This document shows, piece after piece, positions 51,882-59,895 of a stretch of 64,000 nt of DNA (its first letter is position 1; every line of letters begins with the position of its first letter). Origin of the DNA: Afipia sp049747295. GTDB taxonomy: Bacteria; Pseudomonadota; Alphaproteobacteria; Rhizobiales; Xanthobacteraceae. The notes under the pieces were generated by a model. That model was not told the DNA's origin. It saw only the letters and a list, made by a program, of their open reading frames with translations, and made no database searches. Location: the NCBI RefSeq assembly GCF_049747295.1, contig NZ_JBMHJM010000001.1, forward strand, positions 868,001 through 932,000, read 5' to 3'. A program made the position numbers and the translations under genes.

Positions 51882-52862
51882 TCAGTTGGAAAGGGGCTTC
51901 AGCACCGCGGTCCACTTGGCGATTTCGCTGCGAACCAGCGTGCGAAGCGCTTCGGGAGACCGTTCTTCTTTCTTTGGAATAACGCTGCCCAGCTCAAGCA
52001 GGCGCTTGCGGACGGTTTCGTCATCAAGCGCCTTCACGATGGCGGCGTTCAGCTTTGCCACGACTTCCGGCGGCGTCCCCTTCGGTGCGAATATTGCGTT
52101 CCAGGCCTGAGCCTGGAATTCCGGCAGGCCCGCCTCGGCCGTGGTCGGCACGTTCGGCAGTGACGGATTGCGCTCCGGCGTCGCGATCGCATAAGCCTTA
52201 ATGGTGCCCCCGTTGATCTGCGGCACAGCATTCACGATCTGGTCGCACATGTAGTCGACCTGGCCAGCAACCAGCGCATTCATCGCGGGACCGGTGCCGT
52301 TGAACGGAACACCGGTCGGGTTGATTTTGAGCACCGAGTTCAGCAACTGACACGACGAATAGGAAACCGAACCGACGCCGGCGTGAGCCGCGTTGAGCTT
52401 TTCGGTGTTCGCCTTCACGTAAGTGACGAACTCCTTGAGGTCCTTCGGCGGGAAATCCTTACGCGCCAGAATCAGGATCGGCGTGCCGGCGAGCAGTCCG
52501 ACAGGCTCGAAGCTGGTATCCGGATGATAGGCCAGATTCGGATAGAGCGGCACCGAGGCGGCATGCGTCCCCATATGGCCGGTGATGAGCGTGTAGCCAT
52601 CCGGCGTCGCGCGCGCGGCGCGGGTTGAAGCGGTTGTGCCGCCAGCACCCACCACGTTTTCGATGATGATCGTTTGGCCGAGCGTCTGCTGCATGTGACC
52701 GGTGACGATCCGTGCGATGACGTCGGTTGGACCGCCTGCTGCGAACGGCACAATCATCGTGATATTTCGCGTCGGATAATCCTGCGCTTGCGCGGATGCC
52801 GCGCCCGCTGCGGCCAGCGCTGAAAACGCGCAGGTCGCAAGCATACGCTTAAACAAATTCAT
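51882..52862 (-). CDS. tctC: Tripartite tricarboxylate transporter substrate-binding protein
   Basis: A 326-residue periplasmic receptor with signal peptide (MLATCAFSALAAAGAASAQA region). The Bug/TctC signature follows: YPTRNITMIVPFAAGGPTDVIAR, then VVGAGGTTASTRAARATPDGYTL and HAGVGSVSYSSCQLL. Bug proteins bind small carboxylates such as citrate or tartrate-like acids; the ligand here is not evident. The gene lies 125 bp after tctA; a small 7-bp hairpin (52893-52912) in that gap may tune relative expression. Confidence 0.93.
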   Translation of the reverse strand: MNLFKRMLATCAFSALAAAGAASAQAQDYPTRNITMIVPFAAGGPTDVIARIVTGHMQQTLGQTIIIENVVGAGGTTASTRAARATPDGYTLITGHMGTHAASVPLYPNLAYHPDTSFEPVGLLAGTPILILARKDFPPKDLKEFVTYVKANTEKLNAAHAGVGSVSYSSCQLLNSVLKINPTGVPFNGTGPAMNALVAGQVDYMCDQIVNAVPQINGGTIKAYAIATPERNPSLPNVPTTAEAGLPEFQAQAWNAIFAPKGTPPEVVAKLNAAIVKALDDETVRKRLLELGSVIPKKEERSPEALRTLVRSEIAKWTAVLKPLSN

Positions 52863-52987
52863 AGCCTTCTCCCGGAGCCAATTTTGTAATTACGGACAGG
52901 TAATTCTGTCCGCCAGTGTCAACATCACCTTGGCAGAGGAGTCTATTCGACTTGGGGCTGAAGGGCGCGGCGCAACGCCGCACCCCT

Positions 52988-54502
52988 TTAGCTCTCGGAT
53001 TCGACGAAGACCTCGTCGCGTTTTTTGCGCAGTGCGGGAAGCAGTGCCAGCACGAGGAGGAACGCGGCAATGCCGAGCAGGCTTGCCGACAACGGACGAG
53101 TCAAGAACACCGTCCAGTCGCCGCGCGAGATCAAAAGCGCACGCCGGAGATTTTCTTCCATCAGCGGTCCGAGCACCATGCCGAGCAACAGCGGCGCAGG
53201 TTCGAAGTCGTGCTTCACCAACCAGTAGCCAACGAGGCCAAATGCAGCGGCCATAATGACATCGGCCGGAGCGTTGTTGACCGAGTAGATACCGATTGAG
53301 CAGAACACCACGATCGAGGGGAACAGCAAACGATACGGCACCCGCAGCAGACGTACCCAGATTCCGACTAGCGGCAGGTTGATGACCAGCAGCATCAGGT
53401 TGCCGATCCACATCGAAGCGATCATGCCCCAGACCAGATCTGGCTGCTTCTGCATGACCTGTGGCCCCGGCACGATGCCATGAATGGTCATAGCGCCAAC
53501 CATTAGCGCCATCACGGCGTTAGGCGGAATGCCAAGCGTCAGGAGCGGAATGAATGAGGTCTGCGCCGCGGCATTGTTGGCGCTTTCCGGCGCGGCGACA
53601 CCTTCGATGGCTCCGCGGCCGAATCTTTGCGGATACTTGGAAATCTTCTTCTCGAAGGTATAGGCGGCAAAGGATGAGATGACCGCACCGCCACCTGGCA
53701 GAATGCCGAGGATCGATCCCAACAGCGTTCCGCGCAGGATCGCGGGTGCTGCATCCTTCATATCCTTCTTGGTTGGCATCAGACCGGAAATCTTCTGCTG
53801 GACCAGATCGCGATCCATCGCAGCGCCCGGATCAAGATTGCGAATGATTTCCGCAAAACCGAACACGCCCATTGCGACCGTCGCGAATCCCAGACCGTCA
53901 GCGAGTTCTGGAATGTTAAACGACATGCGCGATGCACCGGTTTCGATGTCCGATCCGACCATCGACAACAACACACCAAACACAATCATTGCGATGGCCT
54001 TGAGCACCGAGCCCTTGGCCAGCACGACGGCAAAGATCAGACCAAGGATCATCAGCGAGAAATACTCTGCCGGACCGAAAGCCAGCGCGAGCTTGGTCAA
54101 CGGTGCGCCCAGGATCGCAATCAGCACGGTCGCGACGCAGCCGGCAAAGAACGACCCGATGGCCGCGATCGCAAGCGCAGGACCAGCACGTCCCTGCTTG
54201 GCCATCTGGAAGCCGTCCAGCGCAGTAACAACCGATCCCGCTTCACCGGGGATGTTGACCAAGATGGACGTCGTGGAGCCACCATATTGGGCGCCGTAGT
54301 AGATGCCGGCGAGCATGATCAGCGCGCCGACCGGCGGCAATCCGAATGTGATCGGCAACAGCATAGCGACGGTCGCGATCGTGCCGATGCCAGGCAGCAC
54401 GCCGACGAGCGTACCGACAAGCGCGCCGATCAGACAGAGGCCCAGGTTGACGGGTGATAATGCGACGGCGAAACCGTGAGCAAGATTTGCAAAAATATCC
54501 AT
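52988..54502 (-). CDS. tctA: Tripartite tricarboxylate transporter large permease
   Basis: A 504-residue, about 12-helix permease. The duplicated TctA signature is clear: GVLPGIGTIATVAMLLPITFGL, GAQYGGSTTSILVNIPGEAGSVVTALDGF (read as GAQYGGSTTSILVNIPGEA) and, in the second half, GILPGGGAVISSFAAYTFEK and GVAAPESANNAAAQTSFIPLL. It couples ion gradients to uptake of the acid bound by TctC. It follows tctB by 10 bp. Confidence 0.95.
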   Translation of the reverse strand: MDIFANLAHGFAVALSPVNLGLCLIGALVGTLVGVLPGIGTIATVAMLLPITFGLPPVGALIMLAGIYYGAQYGGSTTSILVNIPGEAGSVVTALDGFQMAKQGRAGPALAIAAIGSFFAGCVATVLIAILGAPLTKLALAFGPAEYFSLMILGLIFAVVLAKGSVLKAIAMIVFGVLLSMVGSDIETGASRMSFNIPELADGLGFATVAMGVFGFAEIIRNLDPGAAMDRDLVQQKISGLMPTKKDMKDAAPAILRGTLLGSILGILPGGGAVISSFAAYTFEKKISKYPQRFGRGAIEGVAAPESANNAAAQTSFIPLLTLGIPPNAVMALMVGAMTIHGIVPGPQVMQKQPDLVWGMIASMWIGNLMLLVINLPLVGIWVRLLRVPYRLLFPSIVVFCSIGIYSVNNAPADVIMAAAFGLVGYWLVKHDFEPAPLLLGMVLGPLMEENLRRALLISRGDWTVFLTRPLSASLLGIAAFLLVLALLPALRKKRDEVFVESES

Positions 54503-54512
54503 CGTCTCGGCC

Positions 54513-55013
54513 TCACCGCATCAGCGCGCGGGGCAGCAGCTCCAGCGGCAGCCCAAGTGCATAAGGAAACAGGAGAGCACAGCCGGCAGTCAGCAATGCT
54601 CCGACGATGACGGTTTCTTTCAGCTTCGTTTCATCTGAACCGAGCGAGGCGATAACGAAGGCCAGAAAAGCAGTGATGATCAGTCCGCAAGGACGAATGG
54701 CGAACGCGAAGAACAGGATCGCCGCTGTCACAAAGGCCGGGCCGCGGATCCCGTAGCGCTGCAGCGGCGCCCCTTCAGAAAAAAAGCCGGTGACTGTAAT
54801 GCCTACACCCAGAATGGCCAGCAGCACGCCGAACATGCGTGGCGCTGTGCCTGGCCCAAACGAAAAGCCTCGCATCCCGGCCAGATCGCTCGATGCCCAC
54901 AGAGCGAACAGAGCGACGGCCACCAAAACCAGGCCGCCATAGAAATCCTGTGGCCCTTTGATGAAACCGCGTTGTGTAGACGGATTGGTTGCGCTGCTAG
55001 GCGCTTCACTCAT
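54513..55013 (-). CDS. tctB: Tripartite tricarboxylate transporter small permease
   Basis: A 166-residue protein with four helices (FYGGLVLVAVALFALWAS, MFGVLLAILGVGITVTGFF, AFVTAAILFFAFAIRPCGLIITAFLAFVIA in part, VIVGALLTAGCALLFPYALG). The PQDFYGGLVL start and the GFSFGPGTAPRMFG loop are typical of TctB. Start ATG at 55013; an ATG five codons upstream is possible. It is the first tct gene, 83 bp after the chromate transporter pair on the same strand. Confidence 0.88.
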   Translation of the reverse strand: MSEAPSSATNPSTQRGFIKGPQDFYGGLVLVAVALFALWASSDLAGMRGFSFGPGTAPRMFGVLLAILGVGITVTGFFSEGAPLQRYGIRGPAFVTAAILFFAFAIRPCGLIITAFLAFVIASLGSDETKLKETVIVGALLTAGCALLFPYALGLPLELLPRALMR

Positions 55014-55096
55014 CGACGTATCCCCCAATTTCGGACTTCGTCCGTTCTACTTTTTGGACCGGGGTTACCCCGATACTCTTTGCTTAGCGATTTTCC

Positions 55097-55630
55097 TTAA
55101 ACGATACCAGCAAAACCAAGCAAGCCTCCAGCAATCAACATCCAGACCGGGTTGAGGCGGGTGGTGAGGGCCAGAACGGCGGCCGAGATCGTAATGGCTG
55201 CTGCAGCCCATGTCCTATCCGACGTAAGTGTAAGAACGAAACCGCTGGCGCACATCAAACCGATGGAAATCGGAACAAGTGCAGCTTGAAAAATTGCAGG
55301 CCAGGCGGCATGGCTGGAGCGCCGGAGCAGGTTGCTGACGAAATAGGCACACATCGCGGATGGACCGCACATGGCGAATGTAGCGACCAGTGCCCCCGCA
55401 ACACCCGCCACATGGAAGCCGATGAGCGTTACAATCAGCACGTTCGGCCCCGGTGACAATTGCGCAATTGCGAACATGTCGGCGAATTGCGAATCCGACA
55501 TCCAATGCTGGGCCTCTACCGCGACGCGATGCATTTCGGGAATGGTTGAATTCGCCCCGCCGATCGCAAGCAGCGACATCAACCCGAACGTCCAGGCAAT
55601 GGTCAGCAGGGTGCCGGCTGGAGAATTCAT
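55097..55630 (-). CDS. chrA: Chromate transporter half-protein (CHR domain, second gene)
   Basis: A 177-residue single CHR domain with about six helices. The family motif appears as SDSQFADMFAIAQLSPGPNVLIVTLIGFHVAG (split: FADMFAIAQLSPGPNVLIV). Two single-domain ChrA proteins encoded side by side make the short-chain version of the usual two-domain transporter. Such transporters export chromate using sulfate-like recognition; many members have unknown natural substrates. It overlaps its partner by 4 bp. Confidence 0.88.
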   Translation of the reverse strand: MNSPAGTLLTIAWTFGLMSLLAIGGANSTIPEMHRVAVEAQHWMSDSQFADMFAIAQLSPGPNVLIVTLIGFHVAGVAGALVATFAMCGPSAMCAYFVSNLLRRSSHAAWPAIFQAALVPISIGLMCASGFVLTLTSDRTWAAAAITISAAVLALTTRLNPVWMLIAGGLLGFAGIV

Positions 55631-56229
55631 GTCGCCACCCGCCGCCGCACGAGGAACGTGACAAAGATGCTGACCGGAATCGCAATCAGAAGCACGGGTA
55701 CCAGCGGCAATCGCAGAATGCCGATAGCGACGAAAACCGCAGCGAGCTGAACGAGCATGACGGGGTCACGCTTTTTCAGGAGCGGCACCATCATGCGGCC
55801 GGTGACGGCCAAAAACAGCCCGATAGCTGCGCATGACACCCCCATCAATGTCCGTTGCAGCGCCGGAATCTGCCCGTATCGCGCGTAAATTGCCGCCAGA
55901 ACCGTGACGATGATCACCGGCGGGCCAATGAGGCCAAGGAAGGCTGCGATGCTGCCGGGAATGCCGCGAAAGCGCCCGCCGAACACCACGGAAAAGTTGA
56001 CGATGTTGGGTCCCGGCAGGAAATGGCACAAGGCGAACGCCTCGTTGAACTCCTCCGGCGTCATCCAGCGATGTTGATCGACGATGGCCCGGCGCGCCCA
56101 CACCAGGACCCCGCCAAAGCCGGCCAACGACATCTTGGCAAACGCAAAAAACAGCTCAAGCAATCCTGGCTGTTGAGAGGTCTGCGCGTCAGATGGCGGA
56201 GAGGCGACCGGCAAGGAATCTGAAGACAT
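55627..56229 (-). CDS. chrA: Chromate transporter half-protein (CHR domain, first gene)
   Basis: A 200-residue single CHR domain from the ATG at 56229. The motif FAKMSLAGFGGVLVWARRAIV, then MTPEEFNEAFALCHFLPGPNIVNFSVVFGGRF (split: FALCHFLPGPNIVNFSVV), is the N-terminal-type CHR signature, complementary to that of the partner gene. The pair reads away from the tmRNA gene. The two probably form a heterodimer with antiparallel topology. Confidence 0.88.
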   Translation of the reverse strand: MSSDSLPVASPPSDAQTSQQPGLLELFFAFAKMSLAGFGGVLVWARRAIVDQHRWMTPEEFNEAFALCHFLPGPNIVNFSVVFGGRFRGIPGSIAAFLGLIGPPVIIVTVLAAIYARYGQIPALQRTLMGVSCAAIGLFLAVTGRMMVPLLKKRDPVMLVQLAAVFVAIGILRLPLVPVLLIAIPVSIFVTFLVRRRVAT

Positions 56230-56372
56230 GCCCCGATTTAAAATGACCGAGGCTGCAGGCCAACCGATATATGCGGCCCTACCGACATGCGCTGTGCGCA
56301 ACCTTCCCCAGGCGGCGCTCGGACCCCAAAACGGACCTTTTTTCGTAAAGCTTTGCCCCCTATATTGGGGGT

Positions 56373-56700
56373 GCCGGTTCGCCGGCTATGGAAATAAATG
56401 ACCGTCGTAATAAACCATTCGGACCCGGGGGCAGCACCCGGCGCCTCCACCAAAACCCGAACCTTCCTTGCTGATTTCGGCGGGTTTCGGCGGGGGCGAA
56501 ACAGGATCGACGAGGGCGTAAAGGGCGAGTTTTTTCTCGGTATGGTTCCGCCGTTATCGGGCTATGCAATAGTTGCAAACGACAACTATGCTCCGGTTGC
56601 TCAGGCTGCGTAACGCAGTTTGAAAGACCACTTTAAAGTCCTAGCGGGTTAAGCTCCGCTAGGCGGGGTTCGGAGGCACCTGGCAACAGAAGCCTCCACT
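56373..56700 (+). ncRNA. ssrA: Two-piece (circularly permuted) tmRNA
   Basis: The order is permuted as in other alphaproteobacteria. The acceptor piece comes first and ends with CCTCCACCA at 56444-56452 after a T arm with CCGGG/CCCGG. A spacer of about 39 bp is cut out, and the coding piece starts at GGGGGCGAAACAGGATCGAC (56492). GGGGGCG (56492-56498) pairs with CGCCTCC (56442-56448), including G3-U70, the alanine identity pair. The tag frame starts at GCA 56575 and reads ANDNYAPVAQAA before TAA at 56611-56613. The coding piece probably ends near 56700, after a GGAGGC/GCCTCC hairpin. The outer ends are estimated. A -10-like TATATT lies at 56361. Confidence 0.93.
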
Positions 56701-56851
56701 CAATTTTGCCCTCAATTGCGCGAAATTTCTGCAGTCTGCACGCGTGTGCCTGCTGACCGTACGGTTTCCGCAGGATACGATGCGGAACGTGAGGTCGAGT
56801 CGGATCGTTGAGTCGGCACCACCCTAAAGTTCCAGTTCGACAGGATTACTC

Positions 56852-57358
56852 ATGGCCACGGACCACATTCGTTATGACGTTTTGGCGCGAGATGCGCTCC
56901 GTGGCGTGCTGCGGCAGGTGCTGAAGGATGCGGCCGAACACGGCCTGCCAGGGGAACATCATTTCTACATCACCTTCCTGTCCACAGCAGAAGGCGTGAA
57001 AATCTCGCCCCGTCTGCTGTCGCAGTATCCGCAGGAAATGACGATCATCCTGCAACATCAGTTTTGGGATCTGGTGGTGACCGACGACCGCTTCGAAGTC
57101 GGCCTGTCATTCAATGGCATCCCTGAGCGTCTGGTGGTCCCGTTCAGCTCAATCAAGAGCTTCTTTGACCCGTCAGTGCAATTCGGTCTGCAGTTCGAAG
57201 CAAACGAAGAGGCTGCCAGCGCCCCGAGCGCTGAGATCGTGCCCGCTCCTGTTGCCGAGCCCGCCAGCGCGGCTGAAACAGAGACCGCCGCCGACGAATC
57301 CCCGAAACAGGGTGAAGGCGCCGAAGTCGTGCGGTTGGACCGATTCCGCAAGAAATAA
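56852..57358 (+). CDS. sspB: ClpXP adaptor protein SspB (alpha type)
   Basis: A 168-residue protein (AGGA 6 bases before ATG). Residues about 1-120 form the SspB fold: LRGVLRQVLKDAAEHGLPG, HHFYITFLSTAEGVKISPRLL, YPQEMTIILQHQFWDL and GLSFNGIPERLVVPFSSIKSF. An acidic Ala/Pro-rich linker of about 35 residues and a basic C-terminal end (EVVRLDRFRKK) follow, the docking peptide for ClpX. SspB binds the tmRNA tag and delivers tagged proteins to ClpXP. The tmRNA gene lies only 150 bp upstream on the same strand, so tag and adaptor are encoded side by side. Confidence 0.92.
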   Translation: MATDHIRYDVLARDALRGVLRQVLKDAAEHGLPGEHHFYITFLSTAEGVKISPRLLSQYPQEMTIILQHQFWDLVVTDDRFEVGLSFNGIPERLVVPFSSIKSFFDPSVQFGLQFEANEEAASAPSAEIVPAPVAEPASAAETETAADESPKQGEGAEVVRLDRFRKK

Positions 57359-57482
57359 CCGCCCCACTGGTCCGCTCTGGCGGGCCATCCACTTACGGCA
57401 AGGCTTTCCCGCTCTCACCCGGGACGCCTGACAAGACGCCAGCGGTCACCGATATAGGACAAGTCTGCGCCAACTCGGGTGT

Positions 57483-57547
57483 CATCCCGGAGGTCGCCAA
57501 CGATTCGTTGGTACCGTCGAACAAGGCATCGGCGGATCTCCGGGATG
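57483..57547. repeat. Composite palindromic element in the sspB-fumC gap
   Basis: The 350-bp gap 57359-57711 has no gene. It contains an outer 10-bp inverted repeat (CATCCCGGAG, 57483-57492, with CTCCGGGATG, 57538-57547) enclosing an inner perfect palindrome CCAACGATTCGTTGG. The layered fold resembles small palindromic repeats scattered between genes in rhizobial genomes. No second copy is seen in this window. Confidence 0.4.
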
Positions 57548-57711
57548 TCCGCTAAGCAAGGAGCAGCGGCTTCCACTGCCAATCCTGGTGGCAGTTGTTT
57601 CGATACGTTCTAATCCCCGCTTCTCTCCGCGCGGCAGACTTGGCCGATAGATTGCGCGTGACGACTGTGAAGCCCTAAGCTTTACCTCACTGCATCGTAC
57701 CGGAAAGCACC

Positions 57712-59115
57712 ATGGCCATTTCAAAAAAACCAACGCGCACTGAAACCGACACCTTTGGACCGATCGAGGTGCCGGGAGATCGATACTGGGGTGCGCAAAC
57801 TGAGCGCTCCAAGCATAACTTCAAAATCGGTGGCGAACGGATGCCGATGCCGATTATTCGCGCGCTGGCCATCGTGAAGCTTGCAGCCGCCCAGACCAAT
57901 CTTGAGCTTGGCCTGCTCGACCAACGGCGCGCCCGCGCAATTATTCGTGCGGCCCGCGAAGTCATCGAAGGCAAGCTCGATGACAATTTCCCGCTGGTGG
58001 TGTGGCAGACCGGTTCTGGCACACAGACCAACATGAATCTCAACGAAGTGATCGGCAATCGCGCCAGCGAATTGCTCGGTGGCGAACCCGGGACGAAGAA
58101 GCCGGTTCATCCCAACGATCATGTCAACATGAGCCAGTCTTCGAACGATTCGTTTCCAACGGCGATGCATATCGCTGCCGCCGAGCGCATCACGAACGAT
58201 CTGATCCCGGCTTTGACCGTGCTCCTTAAAGCGCTGCGTCAGAAGGAAAAAGCCTTCGGAAAAATCGTCAAGATCGGCCGTACGCACACACAGGACGCGA
58301 CGCCGCTGACGCTGGGACAGGAATTCTCCGGCTATGCATCTCAGGTTGAAAGCGGCATCGCGCGGCTGCGCGTTGCGACGAAGGATCTTTACCCGCTCGC
58401 ACAAGGCGGAACGGCGGTGGGGACCGGTCTCAATTCGAAGCCGCGCTTTGCCAAACTGTTCGCAAAGCACGTGCGAACCATCACCAAGCTGCCGTTCGCC
58501 AGCGCTCCGAATAAGTTCGAAGCGCTGGCCTCCAACGACGCCTATGTGTTCGTTCACGGTGCGATCAACTCGATTGCCACCGGCCTGTTCAAGATCGCCA
58601 ACGATATCCGCTTGCTCGGCTCAGGACCGCGCTCGGGATTGGGCGAACTGATTTTGCCCGAGAATGAACCCGGTTCATCGATCATGCCCGGCAAGGTCAA
58701 TCCCACCCAGTGCGAAGCGATGACCATGGTGTGTTGCCAAATCTTCGGCAACCATACGACGATCACGGTTGCAGGAAGCCAGGGGCATTTCGAACTGAAT
58801 GTCTACAAGCCGGTTCTGGCGCAGTGCATGCTGCAATCAATCCAGCTAATGGCGGATGTGGCTCGCTCGTTTACAGAACATTGCGTTGTCGGCATCCGCG
58901 CGGATGAAAAGCGCATCCATGACTTGATGGAACGTTCGCTGATGCTGGTGACAGCGCTGGCGCCCAAGATCGGGTACGACAACGCCGCCAAGGTTGCGAA
59001 GACCGCACACGCACGGGGCACGACGCTCAAAGAGGAAGCCCTGCGGCTCGGCTTGGTGTCGGCGGTGGAATTCGACAAACTGGTTCAGCCGGACAAGATG
59101 ACGCACCCCGGCTAA
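57712..59115 (+). CDS. fumC: Class II fumarase
   Basis: A 467-residue enzyme that hydrates fumarate to malate in the TCA cycle, iron-independent. Signatures: ERSKHNFKIGGERMP, VWQTGSGTQTNMNLNEVI, HPNDHVNMSQSSNDSFPTAMH (split: VNMSQSSNDSFPTAMH), GRTHTQDATPLTLGQEFSGY (catalytic His) and the lyase signature GSSIMPGKVNPTQ near residue 320. The length is standard. A GGAAAG motif precedes the ATG. It is followed by a 233-bp gap with a hairpin (59223-59243). Confidence 0.96.
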   Translation: MAISKKPTRTETDTFGPIEVPGDRYWGAQTERSKHNFKIGGERMPMPIIRALAIVKLAAAQTNLELGLLDQRRARAIIRAAREVIEGKLDDNFPLVVWQTGSGTQTNMNLNEVIGNRASELLGGEPGTKKPVHPNDHVNMSQSSNDSFPTAMHIAAAERITNDLIPALTVLLKALRQKEKAFGKIVKIGRTHTQDATPLTLGQEFSGYASQVESGIARLRVATKDLYPLAQGGTAVGTGLNSKPRFAKLFAKHVRTITKLPFASAPNKFEALASNDAYVFVHGAINSIATGLFKIANDIRLLGSGPRSGLGELILPENEPGSSIMPGKVNPTQCEAMTMVCCQIFGNHTTITVAGSQGHFELNVYKPVLAQCMLQSIQLMADVARSFTEHCVVGIRADEKRIHDLMERSLMLVTALAPKIGYDNAAKVAKTAHARGTTLKEEALRLGLVSAVEFDKLVQPDKMTHPG

Positions 59116-59222
59116 CCCATTCAGCTGTATGCCATGGGCACTGTCATGTCGTCGCACCTGCCAAATAGTTAGCCCGATTGGCTACCTGCATGCCGTAACG
59201 CATGCTAAATCACAGGAACGTC

Positions 59223-59243
59223 TCGCGAGCTTACGGCTCGCGA
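59223..59243 (+). terminator. Hairpin in the gap after fumC
   Basis: TCGCGAGC (59223-59230) pairs with GCTCGCGA (59236-59243) around TTACG. No T-run follows, so this may be a Rho-dependent or processing structure rather than a strong terminator. The rest of the 59116-59348 gap holds nothing I can name. Confidence 0.4.
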
Positions 59244-59348
59244 CGAAGGAACGGTTCCTATGAGACTCGAACAAGTCGAGACAAATTATCAATTTGCGTA
59301 CGCCGACAGGCCGCGCATTGCATCCGTTTGAAAGATGATGGGGGCATC

Positions 59349-59537
59349 GTGGGCGATTTGGTCAATTTGAACCGATTTAAGAAGCGAGTTGCGCGCGAGG
59401 GGTCGGCAAAGGAAGCCGAAGCCAATCGTGCACTTTTTGGCCGCACCAAAGGCGAACGTCAACGCGATGAGCTGCAGAAGCAGCAGGCAACGAAATTGCT
59501 GGATCAACATCGCATCGACGACGGGAGCTCCACATGA
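59349..59537 (+). CDS. DUF4169 family protein
   Basis: A 62-residue protein from a GTG at 59349 with a G-rich ribosome-binding stretch just before it. The text GDLVNLNRFKKRVAREGSAKEAEANRALFGRTKGER (split: VNLNRFKKRVAREG and ANRALFGRTKGER) is typical of DUF4169, a short, very basic, helical alphaproteobacterial family of unknown function. Its last base triplets overlap the next start (ATGA). An upstream extension in the same frame lacks sensible sequence. Confidence 0.8.
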   Translation: MGDLVNLNRFKKRVAREGSAKEAEANRALFGRTKGERQRDELQKQQATKLLDQHRIDDGSST

Positions 59538-59809
59538 AATCACCAGTCGTCAAACGCTCGATTGTCGTCGCCGGTCACAAGACCAGCGTCAGCCTCGAAG
59601 AAGCTTTCTGGAACGGCATGAAGGAAATTGCTTCGGTGAAGCACCTGACCTTGTCGGAGCTGGTCGGCGAGATCGATGGCGGGCGGCAGCAAGGAAACCT
59701 GTCGTCGGCTATTCGCCTGTTCGTTCTCGACTACTTCCGGTCGCGCGCCATGCCGCCGATTCAGAGCACCGGCAGCAGCGCTTCGCATTTGGAAGAAACC
59801 CGTCAGTAA
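59534..59809 (+). CDS. Ribbon-helix-helix domain protein
   Basis: A 91-residue protein with a ribbon-helix-helix DNA-binding fold: VVKRSIVVAGHKTSVSLE (ribbon strand), FWNGMKEIASVKHLTLSELV (helix one and turn) and LSSAIRLFVLDYFRSRA (helix two). This is the RHH_4 type common in Rhizobiales, where it follows a DUF4169 gene as here. It may regulate genes through short palindromes; targets are unknown. Confidence 0.85.
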   Translation: MKSPVVKRSIVVAGHKTSVSLEEAFWNGMKEIASVKHLTLSELVGEIDGGRQQGNLSSAIRLFVLDYFRSRAMPPIQSTGSSASHLEETRQ

Positions 59810-59895
59810 GTTTCCGCGGAACCGCGAAATCCAGTGCCCGCCGCGAAGTGCGGCAGCGCTCGTACTTTCCTCGAGTCTTCCTCGAAAAAAACCGC

